Source: Kocuria sp.
GTDB taxonomy: Bacteria; Actinomycetota; Actinomycetes; Actinomycetales; Micrococcaceae
Length of the DNA: 64,000 bases
Direction: 5' to 3'
Assembly: GCA_030524035.1 (NCBI GenBank)
Contig: JAUNHG010000002.1
Coordinates: 310,001-374,000, forward strand
The stretch's first letter is position 1; each line of letters starts with the position of its first letter. Below the pieces are notes generated by a model. It made no database searches. It saw nothing but the letters and a program-made list of their open reading frames with translations, and was not told the origin of the DNA. Shown piece after piece: positions 8,998 to 18,077 of the stretch. A program made the position numbers and the translations under genes.

Positions 8998-10458
8998 GTG
9001 AGTGGTTCCCTTTTTGACCTTCCACCGGACCAGAACCCTGACGCATCGGGTCACACCGAGGACGCCGCAGATTCAGAGGTGTATCCGGGGCGTGTGACGG
9101 CAGCGCGTCGCCCTGCCGCACCATTAGCTGTTCGTATGCGTCCGCGTAGCTTGGCGGAAGTAGTAGGTCAAAAACATTTGCTCACACCGGGGGCACCCTT
9201 GCATGTGTTGGCTGGTGATGATCATGGTCCCGCTGGTCCGAGTTCCATCATCTTGTGGGGCCCACCGGGCACGGGTAAGACCACATTGGCCCATGTAATC
9301 GCACGGGGCCCGTACCGGAAGTTTGTGGAACTTTCTGCAATCACAGCTGGTGTTAAAGATGTTCGCGCTGTGATGGATCAGGCTTTAACTGACCGTGATC
9401 TCCACAGACGAACCACGGTGCTGTTCTTGGATGAAATTCACCGATTCACTAAAGCCCAGCAAGATGCTTTACTGCCCGGGGTGGAGAATCGGTGGGTGGT
9501 GCTGGTGGCAGCAACCACCGAAAATCCGTCTTTTTCAGTGATTGCGCCTTTGCTATCGCGGTCGTTGTTATTGACTTTGCAGCCGCTAGAGCCCGGGGAC
9601 ATCGGTGAGCTCATTGACCGAGCCGTGGCGGATCCCCGGGGCCTCGATGGGGAGGTTCACCTGGATCCTGCTGCGCGTTCGCATCTGTTAGAACTGTGTG
9701 GTGGGGATGCTCGTAAAGCGCTGACGGGTCTGGAAGCCGCTGCTGCGGTGGCATTATCAACAGCCGCCAGGCATAGCGACTATTCCTCATCTGCAAAAGA
9801 AGTGCCTTCTATTCCGGTGGTTACTGTGGAGCACACCGCCGAGGCCATGAATCGTGCGGTGCTGCGTTACGACCGTGACGGCGACCAGCATTACGACGTC
9901 ATTTCGGCATTCATCAAGTCCATTCGCGGCTCGGACGTGGATGCTGCTCTGCACTATTTGGCGCGCATGATCGAAGCCGGGGAAGACCCGCGCTTTATTG
10001 CCCGGCGGTTAATCATTTCTGCTGCGGAAGATATTGGAACCGCTGATCCTACGGCGTTGCAGACTGCGGTGGCAGCGGCTCACGCCGTGCAGATGATCGG
10101 CATGCCAGAAGGCAGGATTCCTTTGGCGGAAGCCACCATTGTTTTGGCTACTGCACCGAAGTCCAATGCCGCCTATCTGGCCATCGAACAGGCCATCGCA
10201 GATGTCCGGTCAGGTAAGGCCGGTGCCGTGCCATTGCACTTACGAGATGCGCACTACAAGGGGGCCCAACAGCTTGGACATGGTGCAGGTTATATTTACG
10301 CGCATGACGCCACCAACGGTGTGGCCATGCAGCAGTACCCGCCGGATGAGTTGGTGGGGAAGGACTACTACCACCCACGCCCCTACGGCAATGATCGAGA
10401 ACTAGCGGAACGCGTGGCGAAATTACGCCAGATTATCCGTGGTGACTCTAACGGGTAG
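8998..10458 (+). CDS. rarA: Replication-associated recombination protein RarA (MgsA)
   Basis: This AAA+ ATPase of the clamp-loader-like RarA/MgsA/WRNIP1 family acts at stalled replication forks. Its 486 residues include Walker A (GPPGTGKTT, 88-96), Walker B (LFLDEIHRF, about 141-150), sensor-1 (ATTENPSF) and the family C-terminal domain ([25 protein letters not shown]). The GTG start has no ribosome binding site but follows a -10-like box by six bases. It overlaps the convergent regulator gene by 11 bases. Confidence 0.94.
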   Translation: MSGSLFDLPPDQNPDASGHTEDAADSEVYPGRVTAARRPAAPLAVRMRPRSLAEVVGQKHLLTPGAPLHVLAGDDHGPAGPSSIILWGPPGTGKTTLAHVIARGPYRKFVELSAITAGVKDVRAVMDQALTDRDLHRRTTVLFLDEIHRFTKAQQDALLPGVENRWVVLVAATTENPSFSVIAPLLSRSLLLTLQPLEPGDIGELIDRAVADPRGLDGEVHLDPAARSHLLELCGGDARKALTGLEAAAAVALSTAARHSDYSSSAKEVPSIPVVTVEHTAEAMNRAVLRYDRDGDQHYDVISAFIKSIRGSDVDAALHYLARMIEAGEDPRFIARRLIISAAEDIGTADPTALQTAVAAAHAVQMIGMPEGRIPLAEATIVLATAPKSNAAYLAIEQAIADVRSGKAGAVPLHLRDAHYKGAQQLGHGAGYIYAHDATNGVAMQQYPPDELVGKDYYHPRPYGNDRELAERVAKLRQIIRGDSNG

Positions 10459-11422
10459 GTGTCGTGTTTCGGGCATCCATGTACGTCAGGATATGGGCGG
10501 CTGTCTGGTCGTCAATCACCAGGTCCGTCACTGCTCCTGACCGTAAAGCACCCAGAATGCCTTTGACTTTATGCTGGCCAGATGCCACACAAAGTCGCCG
10601 AGGGATTCTCGCCAGCTCCGTGGGGGTGGGGCCGGAGGCCCTGCGGTTGGGTTCAATATCCGCGTAGGTGCCGTCTTCCCGAATAAACACAGTGCAGATA
10701 TCTCCCACAACCTGGTTTTCACGCAAACTGCGCATAGTTTCTGCGTTCAAATACCCTTCCGAATACACCTGAGAAAGTACCGGCCCGTGGAAAGCGCCCA
10801 CACTGAACACTGCCACGTCGGCTGATGCCCTGACCGATAAAATATGACGGATTGAGGACTCTTTCCATAACTGTGTGCGGGTTTGTTCCCAGTCGAAAAA
10901 AGCAGGTGTTGGGAAGGAATAGAGTTCGGCGTTAAAGGCCCGCGCCATGGTGGAAAGCACGGGGCGCGATGCGCTTACCCCCACAGAACGGGGCCCCACC
11001 GCACCGTTGAGCTGAACCACGGTGACGTCGTCCACGGGGGAGGGGCGCAGATGAGAAGCCACCATAGAGGTTGTCGTACCCCAGGCCACGCCTAAAACTG
11101 TTCCATCCGTGATCCAGTCGCCTAGCAAGTTGGCCGCATACCGGGATGCTGCTTCCAGTTGTTGAGTGGGGTTAGCGTTTTTTATGGTGCCCGCCACATG
11201 TGTTCGGATGCCAAACAGTTCATTCATACGTCGGGTGGTGTGGTCGGATGGGTTGGTGGGTATCCGCAGGGATACGGTGACGATTCCTCGCTCCTTGGCC
11301 AGTGACAACATGCGTGAAACTGTTGATCGGGAAACCTGTAATCGTTGCGCTACTGCCCCCATGGTCATTCCTTGCACAAAATACAGCTCACAGACGTGGT
11401 ACAGCGATGAGTCGTCGTGCAC
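10448..11422 (-). CDS. SorC/DeoR-type sugar-binding transcriptional regulator
   Basis: The 324-residue protein has an N-terminal helix-turn-helix ([22 protein letters not shown], about 18-39) and a C-terminal sugar-phosphate-binding domain of the SorC type ([49 protein letters not shown]). Such proteins sense phosphorylated sugars or polyols and usually control a neighbouring catabolic operon. It is divergent from glpD-glpF-glpK, so glycerol-3-phosphate or a related compound is the natural guess for the ligand; that is inference. GTG at 11422 is chosen because GGGAGGGG lies just upstream. Confidence 0.85.
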   Translation of the reverse strand: MHDDSSLYHVCELYFVQGMTMGAVAQRLQVSRSTVSRMLSLAKERGIVTVSLRIPTNPSDHTTRRMNELFGIRTHVAGTIKNANPTQQLEAASRYAANLLGDWITDGTVLGVAWGTTTSMVASHLRPSPVDDVTVVQLNGAVGPRSVGVSASRPVLSTMARAFNAELYSFPTPAFFDWEQTRTQLWKESSIRHILSVRASADVAVFSVGAFHGPVLSQVYSEGYLNAETMRSLRENQVVGDICTVFIREDGTYADIEPNRRASGPTPTELARIPRRLCVASGQHKVKGILGALRSGAVTDLVIDDQTAAHILTYMDARNTTPTR

Positions 11423-11437
11423 GGATCCCCTCCCAGC

Positions 11438-11490
11438 ATGCACGTTTGTGCATAGAACTTGAGCATACGTGCATTGTGGGTGCATGGTGG
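11438..11490. promoter_or_regulatory. Probable operator palindromes between the SorC regulator and glpD
   Basis: A perfect inverted repeat, ATGCAC-GTTT-GTGCAT, lies at 11438-11453, just upstream of the regulator start. Further copies of its half-site follow: GCATACGTGCAT at 11463-11474 and GGTGCATGG at about 11479-11487. Repeated TGCAC/GTGCA half-sites in the gap between a regulator and its divergent target operon are typical operator architecture. The promoter elements of glpD itself are not clear. Confidence 0.55.
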
Positions 11491-11557
11491 TGCGCAAGCA
11501 ATGCGGCGGGCGTCACATTTGCTGGAGACATATCTACTGATTTGAGGCGAATTTTCT

Positions 11558-13309
11558 GTGCGAACCACTTCCATGTCCTCTGTATCTCGTCAGGCTGCGC
11601 TGGATGCCCTCGCTGCCACTGACCCCTCGGCGTTGAATGGCGAGGCCGAACTTGATGTTTTGGTGATTGGAGGTGGCATTACCGGAGCAGGAATTGCCCT
11701 TGACGCTGCTACGCGCGGATTGCGCACCGGTATCGTGGAGGCCCAAGATTGGGCTGGCGGGACATCCCGGTGGTCGTCCAAGCTGGTGCATGGTGGATTG
11801 CGGTACTTACAACAGCTTGATTTCAAACTTGTGGCCGAGGCCTTAAGCGAGCGGGAACGGCTGCTTTATACACTAGCCCCTCATCTGGTGAAACCTGTTC
11901 CGTTCCTGTACCCCATTACTCGGCCTGTGTGGGAACGACCGTATGTCACCGCAGGAATCGGGCTGTACGACACACTGGCACATGTGGGTTCAAAGGTTGC
12001 TTCTATGCCATTCCACCGGCATATGAGTGCGCGTGGAGTGAGTAAAGCCTTCCCCAGCATCAAACCCGGAAGCATGGTAGGGGCGGTCAAGTACTGGGAT
12101 GGCAAAGTTGATGACGCACGACTGGTCTTAACTCTCATTCGTACCGCCGTGGGCTATGGAGCATTGGCGGCTTCCCGCACCCGGGTGACGGGTCTGGACA
12201 CCAATGACCGCGGTGCTGTGGTGGGTGCGCATATCGAGGACCTAGAAAGTGGACGTGAATTTACGGTCCGTGCACGCAAAGTCATTGCTGCAACCGGGGT
12301 TTGGACAGAAAAAACTCAGGATATGGCTCAGGTGGATGGCGGCCTGAAAGTTTTGGCGTCTAAAGGTATTCACATCGTCGTTGCGCGTGAGCGCATCAAG
12401 GGCGATGTAGGACTGATTCTTCAGACAGAAAAATCTGTGTTGTTTGTGATCCCTTGGGATCGCCATTGGCTGATTGGCACCACAGATACCCCATACGACC
12501 ATGACATATCTGCACCTGTAGCAAGCGGTGCGGATATTGATTATGTGCTGGAACACGCCAATGTGGTCTTGAACGACCCCTTAACCCGCGACGATGTCAT
12601 CGGCGCTTTTGCCGGGTTGCGTCCGCTGCTGCAGCCGGGGCTCAAAGATGGAGCTGAGGCTGTCTCCACCAAGGTATCCCGCGAACACACCGTGACCGAG
12701 GTGACCCCCGGGCTGATCTCCATTGCCGGAGGGAAGTTGACCACCTACCGTGTGATGGCCCGGGACGCTGTCGATTTTGCTCTCGGGGAGCAGGAAGCTA
12801 AACGTCTGCCGTCGGTGACTGATCGTACTCTGCTGTACGGAGCCGACGGCTACCTTCCGCTTACCCGTCAGGTGGAGCAGATTGCAGCCCGTTATCACTG
12901 GGAGCCTGCCACGGTGGAGCACCTGCTCAACCGCTATGGTTCAGCGATCTCAGAGATCGAAGCACTCGTGGAAGAGCGTCCTGACTTGGGTGTTCCTTTA
13001 AGCGGTGCTCCACAATACCTACGGGCTGAGATCGTGCAGGCAGCACGTCACGAAGGCGCGCTGCACGTGGAAGACGTTTTTGACACCCGTACCCGTATGA
13101 CCTTTGACCAACCGAACCACGGTTTGGCTGCGATCGAGGAAGCTGGGGAATTGCTGGCTGCCGAGCTGGGGTGGGACGCCCACCGTCTGGCCCAGGAAAC
13201 TGCGGCTTACCGAGCTCGGTGTGCGGCAGAAGACGCCGCAGCCAGCGCGCACGATGACGCTGCTGCCGCTCAGCGACGAGCTGCAGCGCCGTCCTTGGAA
13301 ACCATGTAA
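11558..13309 (+). CDS. glpD: Aerobic glycerol-3-phosphate dehydrogenase
   Basis: This FAD enzyme of the membrane surface oxidises glycerol-3-phosphate to dihydroxyacetone phosphate and passes electrons to the quinone pool. The 583 residues show the FAD-binding glycine motif (VIGGGITGAG, about 36-45), the family block TSRWSSKLVHGGLRYL, IPWDRHWLIGTTDTPYDHD, and the C-terminal GlpD domain. The last 40 residues are Ala-rich. GTG at 11558 has GAGG about 11 bases upstream; an ATG five codons later is an alternative. It is first in glpD-glpF-glpK, divergent from the SorC-type regulator. Confidence 0.95.
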   Translation: MRTTSMSSVSRQAALDALAATDPSALNGEAELDVLVIGGGITGAGIALDAATRGLRTGIVEAQDWAGGTSRWSSKLVHGGLRYLQQLDFKLVAEALSERERLLYTLAPHLVKPVPFLYPITRPVWERPYVTAGIGLYDTLAHVGSKVASMPFHRHMSARGVSKAFPSIKPGSMVGAVKYWDGKVDDARLVLTLIRTAVGYGALAASRTRVTGLDTNDRGAVVGAHIEDLESGREFTVRARKVIAATGVWTEKTQDMAQVDGGLKVLASKGIHIVVARERIKGDVGLILQTEKSVLFVIPWDRHWLIGTTDTPYDHDISAPVASGADIDYVLEHANVVLNDPLTRDDVIGAFAGLRPLLQPGLKDGAEAVSTKVSREHTVTEVTPGLISIAGGKLTTYRVMARDAVDFALGEQEAKRLPSVTDRTLLYGADGYLPLTRQVEQIAARYHWEPATVEHLLNRYGSAISEIEALVEERPDLGVPLSGAPQYLRAEIVQAARHEGALHVEDVFDTRTRMTFDQPNHGLAAIEEAGELLAAELGWDAHRLAQETAAYRARCAAEDAAASAHDDAAAAQRRAAAPSLETM

Positions 13310-13320
13310 GGAGTCGTTTG

Positions 13321-14109
13321 ATGTCAGCTTTACCCGCTCTGCTGCCATTGGAAAAGGCAGCAGAAGAAATCTCACTGGCCAGTGTGTTCTGGTCTGAAGT
13401 CCTGGGCACGGGCATGCTCACACTCTTGGGTGTGGGTGTGGTGGCCAACCACCTCTTGAGCAAAACTAAAGGCAACGCTGGTGGTTGGCTCATGATCAAC
13501 TTTGGGTGGGGTCTTGCTGTGTTTGCCGGTGTGTACGTCAGCTGGCAGTCCGGAGCTCACCTGAACCCCGCCGTCACTGTAGGTATCTGGGCATCAGGAG
13601 CGGAAGAATATGCTCCAGGAGTGGCGGTCACGCTGGCTTCCACACTGGTGTACTTTGCTGCTGAATTTGTGGGAGCCTTCCTGGGGGCAGTGCTGTGTTG
13701 GCTGGCCTACAAACAACACTTTGATGAACCTTTGGACCCCGCTGCCAAACTCGGTGTGTTTTCCACGGGGCCAGAAATCCGTTCCTACCCTTGGAACGTG
13801 TTGACGGAAGTGATCGCTACTTTTGTGTTGGTTTTTGTGATTCTGATGTTCGGTGGAACACCATCCGGGCTGGGGCCGTTGGCGGTGGCTATGTTGGTGA
13901 TCAGCATTGGTGCGAGTTTGGGTGGTCCCACCGGTTACGCCATCAACCCCGCCCGTGACTTGGGTCCCCGTGTGGCTCATGCCGTTCTGCCGATTCAGGG
14001 TAAGGGTGGTAGCGATTGGGCCTACGCGTGGGTTCCTGTGCTTGGCCCCGTGATTGGTGGCTTGATCGCCGGTGGTGTGTTCCAGCTATACCCCGCCGCA
14101 AATTTCTGA
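13321..14109 (+). CDS. glpF: Glycerol uptake facilitator (aquaglyceroporin)
   Basis: This MIP-family channel of 262 residues has six membrane helices and the two pore NPA motifs, NPA at 82-84 (HLNPAVTVG) and NPARD at 209-213 (YAINPARDLGPR). The Asp after the second NPA is characteristic of glycerol facilitators as opposed to water-only aquaporins. The ATG at 13321 is preceded by AAGGAG, which overlaps the glpD stop codon, so translation is probably coupled. A TTG one codon earlier is less likely. Confidence 0.95.
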   Translation: MSALPALLPLEKAAEEISLASVFWSEVLGTGMLTLLGVGVVANHLLSKTKGNAGGWLMINFGWGLAVFAGVYVSWQSGAHLNPAVTVGIWASGAEEYAPGVAVTLASTLVYFAAEFVGAFLGAVLCWLAYKQHFDEPLDPAAKLGVFSTGPEIRSYPWNVLTEVIATFVLVFVILMFGGTPSGLGPLAVAMLVISIGASLGGPTGYAINPARDLGPRVAHAVLPIQGKGGSDWAYAWVPVLGPVIGGLIAGGVFQLYPAANF

Positions 14110-14183
14110 AGGTTTATAGTCACGCCTCTTCGTATCAACCCGTGAAACACTCGACCGCCACAAGGACGTGAGGAGTCAATATC

Positions 14184-15728
14184 ATGAGCACTACCGAGTC
14201 GGTTAAACAGGGCCAAGCGCAGTACGTCATGGCCATTGACCAGGGGACTACAAGTTCCCGGGCCATTATTTTTGACCATGCCGGGCAGATTGTGAGCACT
14301 GGCCAGCTGGAGCACCAGCAAATCTTCCCCAAGGCAGGTTGGGTGGAACATGACCCCCAGGAAATCTGGCGCAATGTGCGCAAAGTGGTTGCGGATGCGC
14401 TCGCTGAAGCTGAACTGTCTGCAGCAGATTTAGCGGCAGTGGGCATCACCAATCAGCGTGAAACCACTGTGGTTTGGGACAAAACCACAGGTGAACCGGT
14501 GTGCAACGCGATTGTGTGGCAGGACACCCGCACAGCCAAACTTGCGGAACAACTTGGGGGAGAAGACGGCGCGGATAAGTACAAGGACCGCGTGGGTTTG
14601 CCCTTGGCCAGTTATTTTTCTGGCCCCAAAATTGCGTGGATCCTCGATAACGTTGGTGGAGCGCGTCAGAAAGCAGAAGCTGGTGATCTGCTGTTTGGTA
14701 CCACTGATTCCTGGCTGGTGTGGAATATGACCGGGGGCACTAAAGGCGGCGTGCATGTCACGGATGTGACTAACGCGTCCCGGACCATGCTAATGAACCT
14801 TGACACCTTGGACTGGAACCCGGAGATCGCTGAAGACATGGGCATTCCGTTATCCATGTTGCCGGAAATCAAATCATCCTCTGAGGTGTACGGGCACGGT
14901 CGGCAGGGCGGTTTCCTCAAAGATGTCCCGATTGCCGGCATCCTGGGGGACCAGCAAGCTGCCATGTTCGGACAGGCGTGTTTTGAACCCGGTATGGGGA
15001 AAAACACCTATGGCACGGGATCATTTGTGCTGATGAATGTTGGCACGGAGGTTGTGCATTCTGAACACGGACTGTTGTCGACCGTGTGCTACAAGCTTGG
15101 TGACGAAGCCCCGGTGTATGCACTGGAAGGTTCCATCGCGGTGACTGGTTCCTTGATTCAGTGGCTGCGCGATAATTTGGGCCTGTTCTCTGATGCTTCC
15201 CAGGTAGAAGCCTTGGCAGGGGAAGTTGAGGACAATGGTGGGGCGTATTTTGTCCCGGCGTTCTCTGGCTTGTTCGCCCCACACTGGCGCGATGACGCCC
15301 GTGGTGCTTTGGTGGGCTTGACCCGATACGTCAATAAGTCACATATTGCCCGGGCAGCTTTGGAAGCTACCGCTTACCAGTCCCGCGAAGTCATTGAGGC
15401 CATGAATAAGGACTCCGATGTGGACATGCAGGAACTTAAAGTGGATGGTGGCATGACCGCTAATGAACTCCTGATGCAGTTTCAGGCGGACCAGCTAAAT
15501 ATTCCGGTGATCCGTCCTCGGGTAACGGAAACCACGGCACTGGGTGCTGCGTATGCGGCCGGTATTGCGGTGGGGTTCTGGAAGGGGACGGAGGACGTGG
15601 CCGCTAACTGGGCTGAGGACACCAGGTGGGAACCCACCGAAGACGCCGAAACGACGGCTAAGTACTTCCGTAACTGGCAGAAAGCAGTGACCAAGACTTT
15701 CGATTGGGTCGATGCCGACGTTGACTGA
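14184..15728 (+). CDS. glpK: Glycerol kinase
   Basis: This FGGY-family kinase phosphorylates glycerol with ATP to glycerol-3-phosphate, trapping glycerol that enters through GlpF. Its 514 residues contain the N-terminal phosphate-binding block ([13 protein letters not shown], about 16-28), [13 protein letters not shown], the glycerol-binding region (GTTDSWLVW), [10 protein letters not shown] and the C-terminal FGGY signature ([18 protein letters not shown]). The ATG at 14184 has AGGAG eight bases upstream. The gap of 74 bases after glpF has no obvious terminator, so it is read as the third gene of the operon. Confidence 0.96.
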   Translation: MSTTESVKQGQAQYVMAIDQGTTSSRAIIFDHAGQIVSTGQLEHQQIFPKAGWVEHDPQEIWRNVRKVVADALAEAELSAADLAAVGITNQRETTVVWDKTTGEPVCNAIVWQDTRTAKLAEQLGGEDGADKYKDRVGLPLASYFSGPKIAWILDNVGGARQKAEAGDLLFGTTDSWLVWNMTGGTKGGVHVTDVTNASRTMLMNLDTLDWNPEIAEDMGIPLSMLPEIKSSSEVYGHGRQGGFLKDVPIAGILGDQQAAMFGQACFEPGMGKNTYGTGSFVLMNVGTEVVHSEHGLLSTVCYKLGDEAPVYALEGSIAVTGSLIQWLRDNLGLFSDASQVEALAGEVEDNGGAYFVPAFSGLFAPHWRDDARGALVGLTRYVNKSHIARAALEATAYQSREVIEAMNKDSDVDMQELKVDGGMTANELLMQFQADQLNIPVIRPRVTETTALGAAYAAGIAVGFWKGTEDVAANWAEDTRWEPTEDAETTAKYFRNWQKAVTKTFDWVDADVD

Positions 15729-16063
15729 AGCCGTCTACATCGCCCGGGTCTCTTCAGGCCAATACGCCCGTGGGCAGTATCACCGGGGAGCCCGGGGAAT
15801 GTGGTGGTGACATAACTGCTACAGTTGATCGGTCGGTCGGCAAGGCGTCTTATTTCGTGCGTCGGGGGTGCTTCAACCACACACCTCGAGCAGGATGGGT
15901 CGCTTGTAGCTCTGCGGGATTGCGGCTGATCCCCACCTCTCCGCGTGGACCAATCCACGCCCGGAGGCCGAACCGAGCAGTTCATGATGTCAATCTTGTT
16001 GTTGCCAGGAAAACCTTCTGCAGCAACAGTCACGGACATCACCGCGTGAAAGGTGACACATCG
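15729..16063 (+). promoter_or_regulatory. rpsD promoter and 5' leader
   Basis: This 335-base gap has no credible gene. A -10-like TACAGT is at 15820-15825 within a longer motif (15807-15827) that recurs upstream of the DUF948 gene. The presumed leader of over 200 bases contains a hairpin at 15940-15965 (CGTGGA/TCCACG with a CCAA loop, extended by TCCG/CGGA across a two-base bulge). Ribosomal protein S4 controls its own synthesis through mRNA structure in other bacteria, so an S4-binding leader is possible but not shown. A clear glpK terminator was not seen. Confidence 0.4.
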
Positions 16064-16699
16064 GTGTCTGACAATGCATTGCGCGCGCGCCGCCAGGTGC
16101 GCAAGTCCCGCGCTTTGGGTATTCCGCTGACGCCCAAAGCTGAAAAGTACTTCGAGCGCCGTCCTTACGGTCCCGGTGAGCACGGCCGTGCCCGCCGCAA
16201 GGCTGATTCGGACTACAAAGTTCGACTGCTGGAAAAGCAGCGTCTGCGTGCTCAATACAACATTCGTGAGAAGCAGATGCACCGCGCCTATGTGGAAGCA
16301 AAGCGTCGTGAAGGCCAGACCGGTGAAAACTTGATCCGGTTGTTGGAATCTCGCCTGGATGCTTTGGTTTTGCGTGCTGGTTTTGCCCGCACCATGGCAC
16401 AGGCACGCCAACTGGTGGTTCATCGCCACATTTTGGTGAATGGTCAGCGCGTGGATCGCCCATCATTCCTGGTGAAGCCGGGGCAGATGATTCATGTCCA
16501 CGAAAAGTCCGAAAAGATGGTGCCTTTCCAGGTGGCCGCCACTGGGGCGCATCAGGATGTTCTGCCGAATGTTCCGCCGTACCTCACGGTGGAAATCGAT
16601 AAATTACAGGCCACCTACACCCGTTTGCCGGAGCGCTCTGAGGTGCCGGTGACTTGTGAAGAACAGCTTGTGGTCGAGTACTACGCGCGTATGGCCTGA
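16064..16699 (+). CDS. rpsD: 30S ribosomal protein S4
   Basis: S4 is a primary 16S rRNA-binding protein that nucleates 30S assembly. The 211 residues include the N-terminal block ([20 protein letters not shown]), PYGPGEHGR and the S4 RNA-binding domain (about 95-160: [29 protein letters not shown]). The short N-terminus without a zinc-binding Cys cluster is of the C-minus type. GTG at 16064 is chosen because AAAGGTG lies nine bases upstream and the protein then begins like other actinobacterial S4 proteins; starts upstream extend into the non-coding leader. It is monocistronic, followed by a strong hairpin. Confidence 0.96.
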   Translation: MSDNALRARRQVRKSRALGIPLTPKAEKYFERRPYGPGEHGRARRKADSDYKVRLLEKQRLRAQYNIREKQMHRAYVEAKRREGQTGENLIRLLESRLDALVLRAGFARTMAQARQLVVHRHILVNGQRVDRPSFLVKPGQMIHVHEKSEKMVPFQVAATGAHQDVLPNVPPYLTVEIDKLQATYTRLPERSEVPVTCEEQLVVEYYARMA

Positions 16700-16731
16700 G
16701 TGGTTGTACGTACGACACCACTGTGTTCTGC

Positions 16732-16771
16732 CATGTGGCCCCCGCACCGTTTAACGGTTGGGGGCCACATG
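16732..16771 (+). terminator. rpsD terminator hairpin
   Basis: CATGTGGCCCCC (16732-16743) pairs perfectly with GGGGGCCACATG (16760-16771), and the interior ACCGTT/AACGGT can extend the stem. It starts 32 bases after the rpsD stop. There is no U-run, as often in high-GC Gram-positives. Confidence 0.75.
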
Positions 16772-16838
16772 CTTGCCGCGTACCGTTCGGTAGGGTTGCG
16801 GGGCCGAAAGCCGCGCCGTCAGGCCTGTCATCGGCACC

Positions 16839-16859
16839 GTGACCTATTAGTTACAGTAG
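16839..16859 (+). promoter_or_regulatory. Candidate promoter of the DUF948-alaS operon
   Basis: TACAGT at 16852-16857 follows GTGAC (16839-16843) by eight bases. The identical layout, GTGAC-N8-TACAGT, is upstream of rpsD. The start codon of the DUF948 gene is about 45 bases downstream. Confidence 0.4.
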
Positions 16860-16902
16860 AGACCACATTGCCCAGCCCGTTCGTAAGGAGCCCACGGAGT
16901 TC

Positions 16903-17673
16903 ATGACCGGAGGAGATATCGCGGGCCTGATCGCCGCAGGTGTATTTGCCGTCCTCGTGGCTTTGTTAGCAGTCCCCATCGTCAAGTTGGGCCGTGTGTT
17001 CGACGAACTGCGCCTGTGGGTGCGTGACTTGAACGCAGAAACCGAACCTCTGATCAACGAAATGGTGCGGACGGTGGCTACCACCAACTCCCAGTTGGAG
17101 AAGGTGGATGGCATTACGGATAACGTCTCGGATGCTTCGGCGAATGTTTCTGCCATGACTTCTCTGGTGGCCTCAACAGTGGGGCAGCCGATTATCAAGG
17201 TCGCTGCGTTTTCTTCCGGTGTGCGGCGAGCTTTCAGCCCCCAGGCTGTACGCGAGCGCCGGGAGCAGGAACGGAAGATGCGTGCCGCCCCCTCATCGCC
17301 ACCAGACCGCACGATAATCCCCGATCCGCCCTCGTCGGCTGCGGAACCGGTGGTGTCTTCTGCTGAGACTGCTTCATCGTCACCATCGGATACCGCGCGA
17401 CGTCCCTGGTGGGAGGGGACCGAGTTTGACACCCCACCCCGCTCGGACGCACCGGCCGCCGGGAGTTCTGTGGATTCAGCACCGCGTGACCCCATGGATC
17501 TTGATATTGACCCTGCCATTGCCCCCGAACCTGTGGTGATTGATGCCCACCCCGGTGCAGCAACGGCCCACACCGGACGGGTTCCCGGCGTTCCTTCTGG
17601 CCGCGGCCGGCATGTTGCCAGTTCGGTAGAGCATCATGGCGCTGATAGTCGGTACCCGGAGGACGCACGATGA
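16903..17673 (+). CDS. DUF948 domain membrane-anchored protein
   Basis: The 256-residue protein begins with one membrane segment (IAGLIAAGVFAVLVALLAVPIV, about 6-27), then an amphipathic helical region typical of DUF948 (roughly 35-110). It ends in a long Ser/Pro/Asp-rich tail (115-256) that is unlikely to fold. DUF948 proteins sit between rpsD and alaS in many Actinobacteria; their function is not known. AAGGAG is 12 bases and CGGAG three bases before the ATG. The stop overlaps the start of the next gene (ATGA). Confidence 0.8.
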   Translation: MTGGDIAGLIAAGVFAVLVALLAVPIVKLGRVFDELRLWVRDLNAETEPLINEMVRTVATTNSQLEKVDGITDNVSDASANVSAMTSLVASTVGQPIIKVAAFSSGVRRAFSPQAVRERREQERKMRAAPSSPPDRTIIPDPPSSAAEPVVSSAETASSSPSDTARRPWWEGTEFDTPPRSDAPAAGSSVDSAPRDPMDLDIDPAIAPEPVVIDAHPGAATAHTGRVPGVPSGRGRHVASSVEHHGADSRYPEDAR

Positions 17674-18044
17674 GCACGGCGGCAAGATTGGCGTTGTTGG
17701 CCGCTGGAGCTGCTGTGGGGGCGGTAGCGACCCGGTGGGCGGGTTCAGAATCCGTTCGTCGGGCGTTCTCTGGCTCCACGTCGTCGGCACTTGAAGGCAG
17801 AGATCCAACAGATTCGAGAATGGTTTCAACGGGTCAGTCTGGGGCATCAGAACCTATGCGGGAAAACAAATGGGCCACCCGGGCGCTGCGTATTGCCCAA
17901 GATGTACGGGTGGCCATGAATCAGAGGGAGGGTGAACTGCGCCAGCAGCTCGGGCTGCCGTCCCCGGAAAATATTCGTTCTCGTCAGGCTTTGCGGTCTC
18001 ACACAGCCCATGGAGACCTGCCGACTGGACCAGAGATCAACTGA
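17670..18044 (+). CDS. Small conserved protein next to DUF948 (DUF6167-like)
   Basis: This protein of 124 residues has an Ala-rich hydrophobic N-terminus (ARLALLAAGAAVGAVATRW), a variable middle, and a conserved-looking basic block (RIAQDVRVAMNQREGELRQQLG). Its position between DUF948 and alaS matches a family annotated as DUF6167 in related genomes. Assignment is by context and shape. It is translationally coupled to the DUF948 gene by a four-base overlap. Confidence 0.7.
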   Translation: MSTAARLALLAAGAAVGAVATRWAGSESVRRAFSGSTSSALEGRDPTDSRMVSTGQSGASEPMRENKWATRALRIAQDVRVAMNQREGELRQQLGLPSPENIRSRQALRSHTAHGDLPTGPEIN

Positions 18045-18077
18045 CCGCGTGACAGAATTAAGGACCACGAATTACCC

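Noticed and set aside
11600-13300. Long open frames on the strand opposite glpD, aroC, comEC and other genes
   Set aside because: They lack family motifs and ribosome binding sites, and mirror the codon bias of the true genes.
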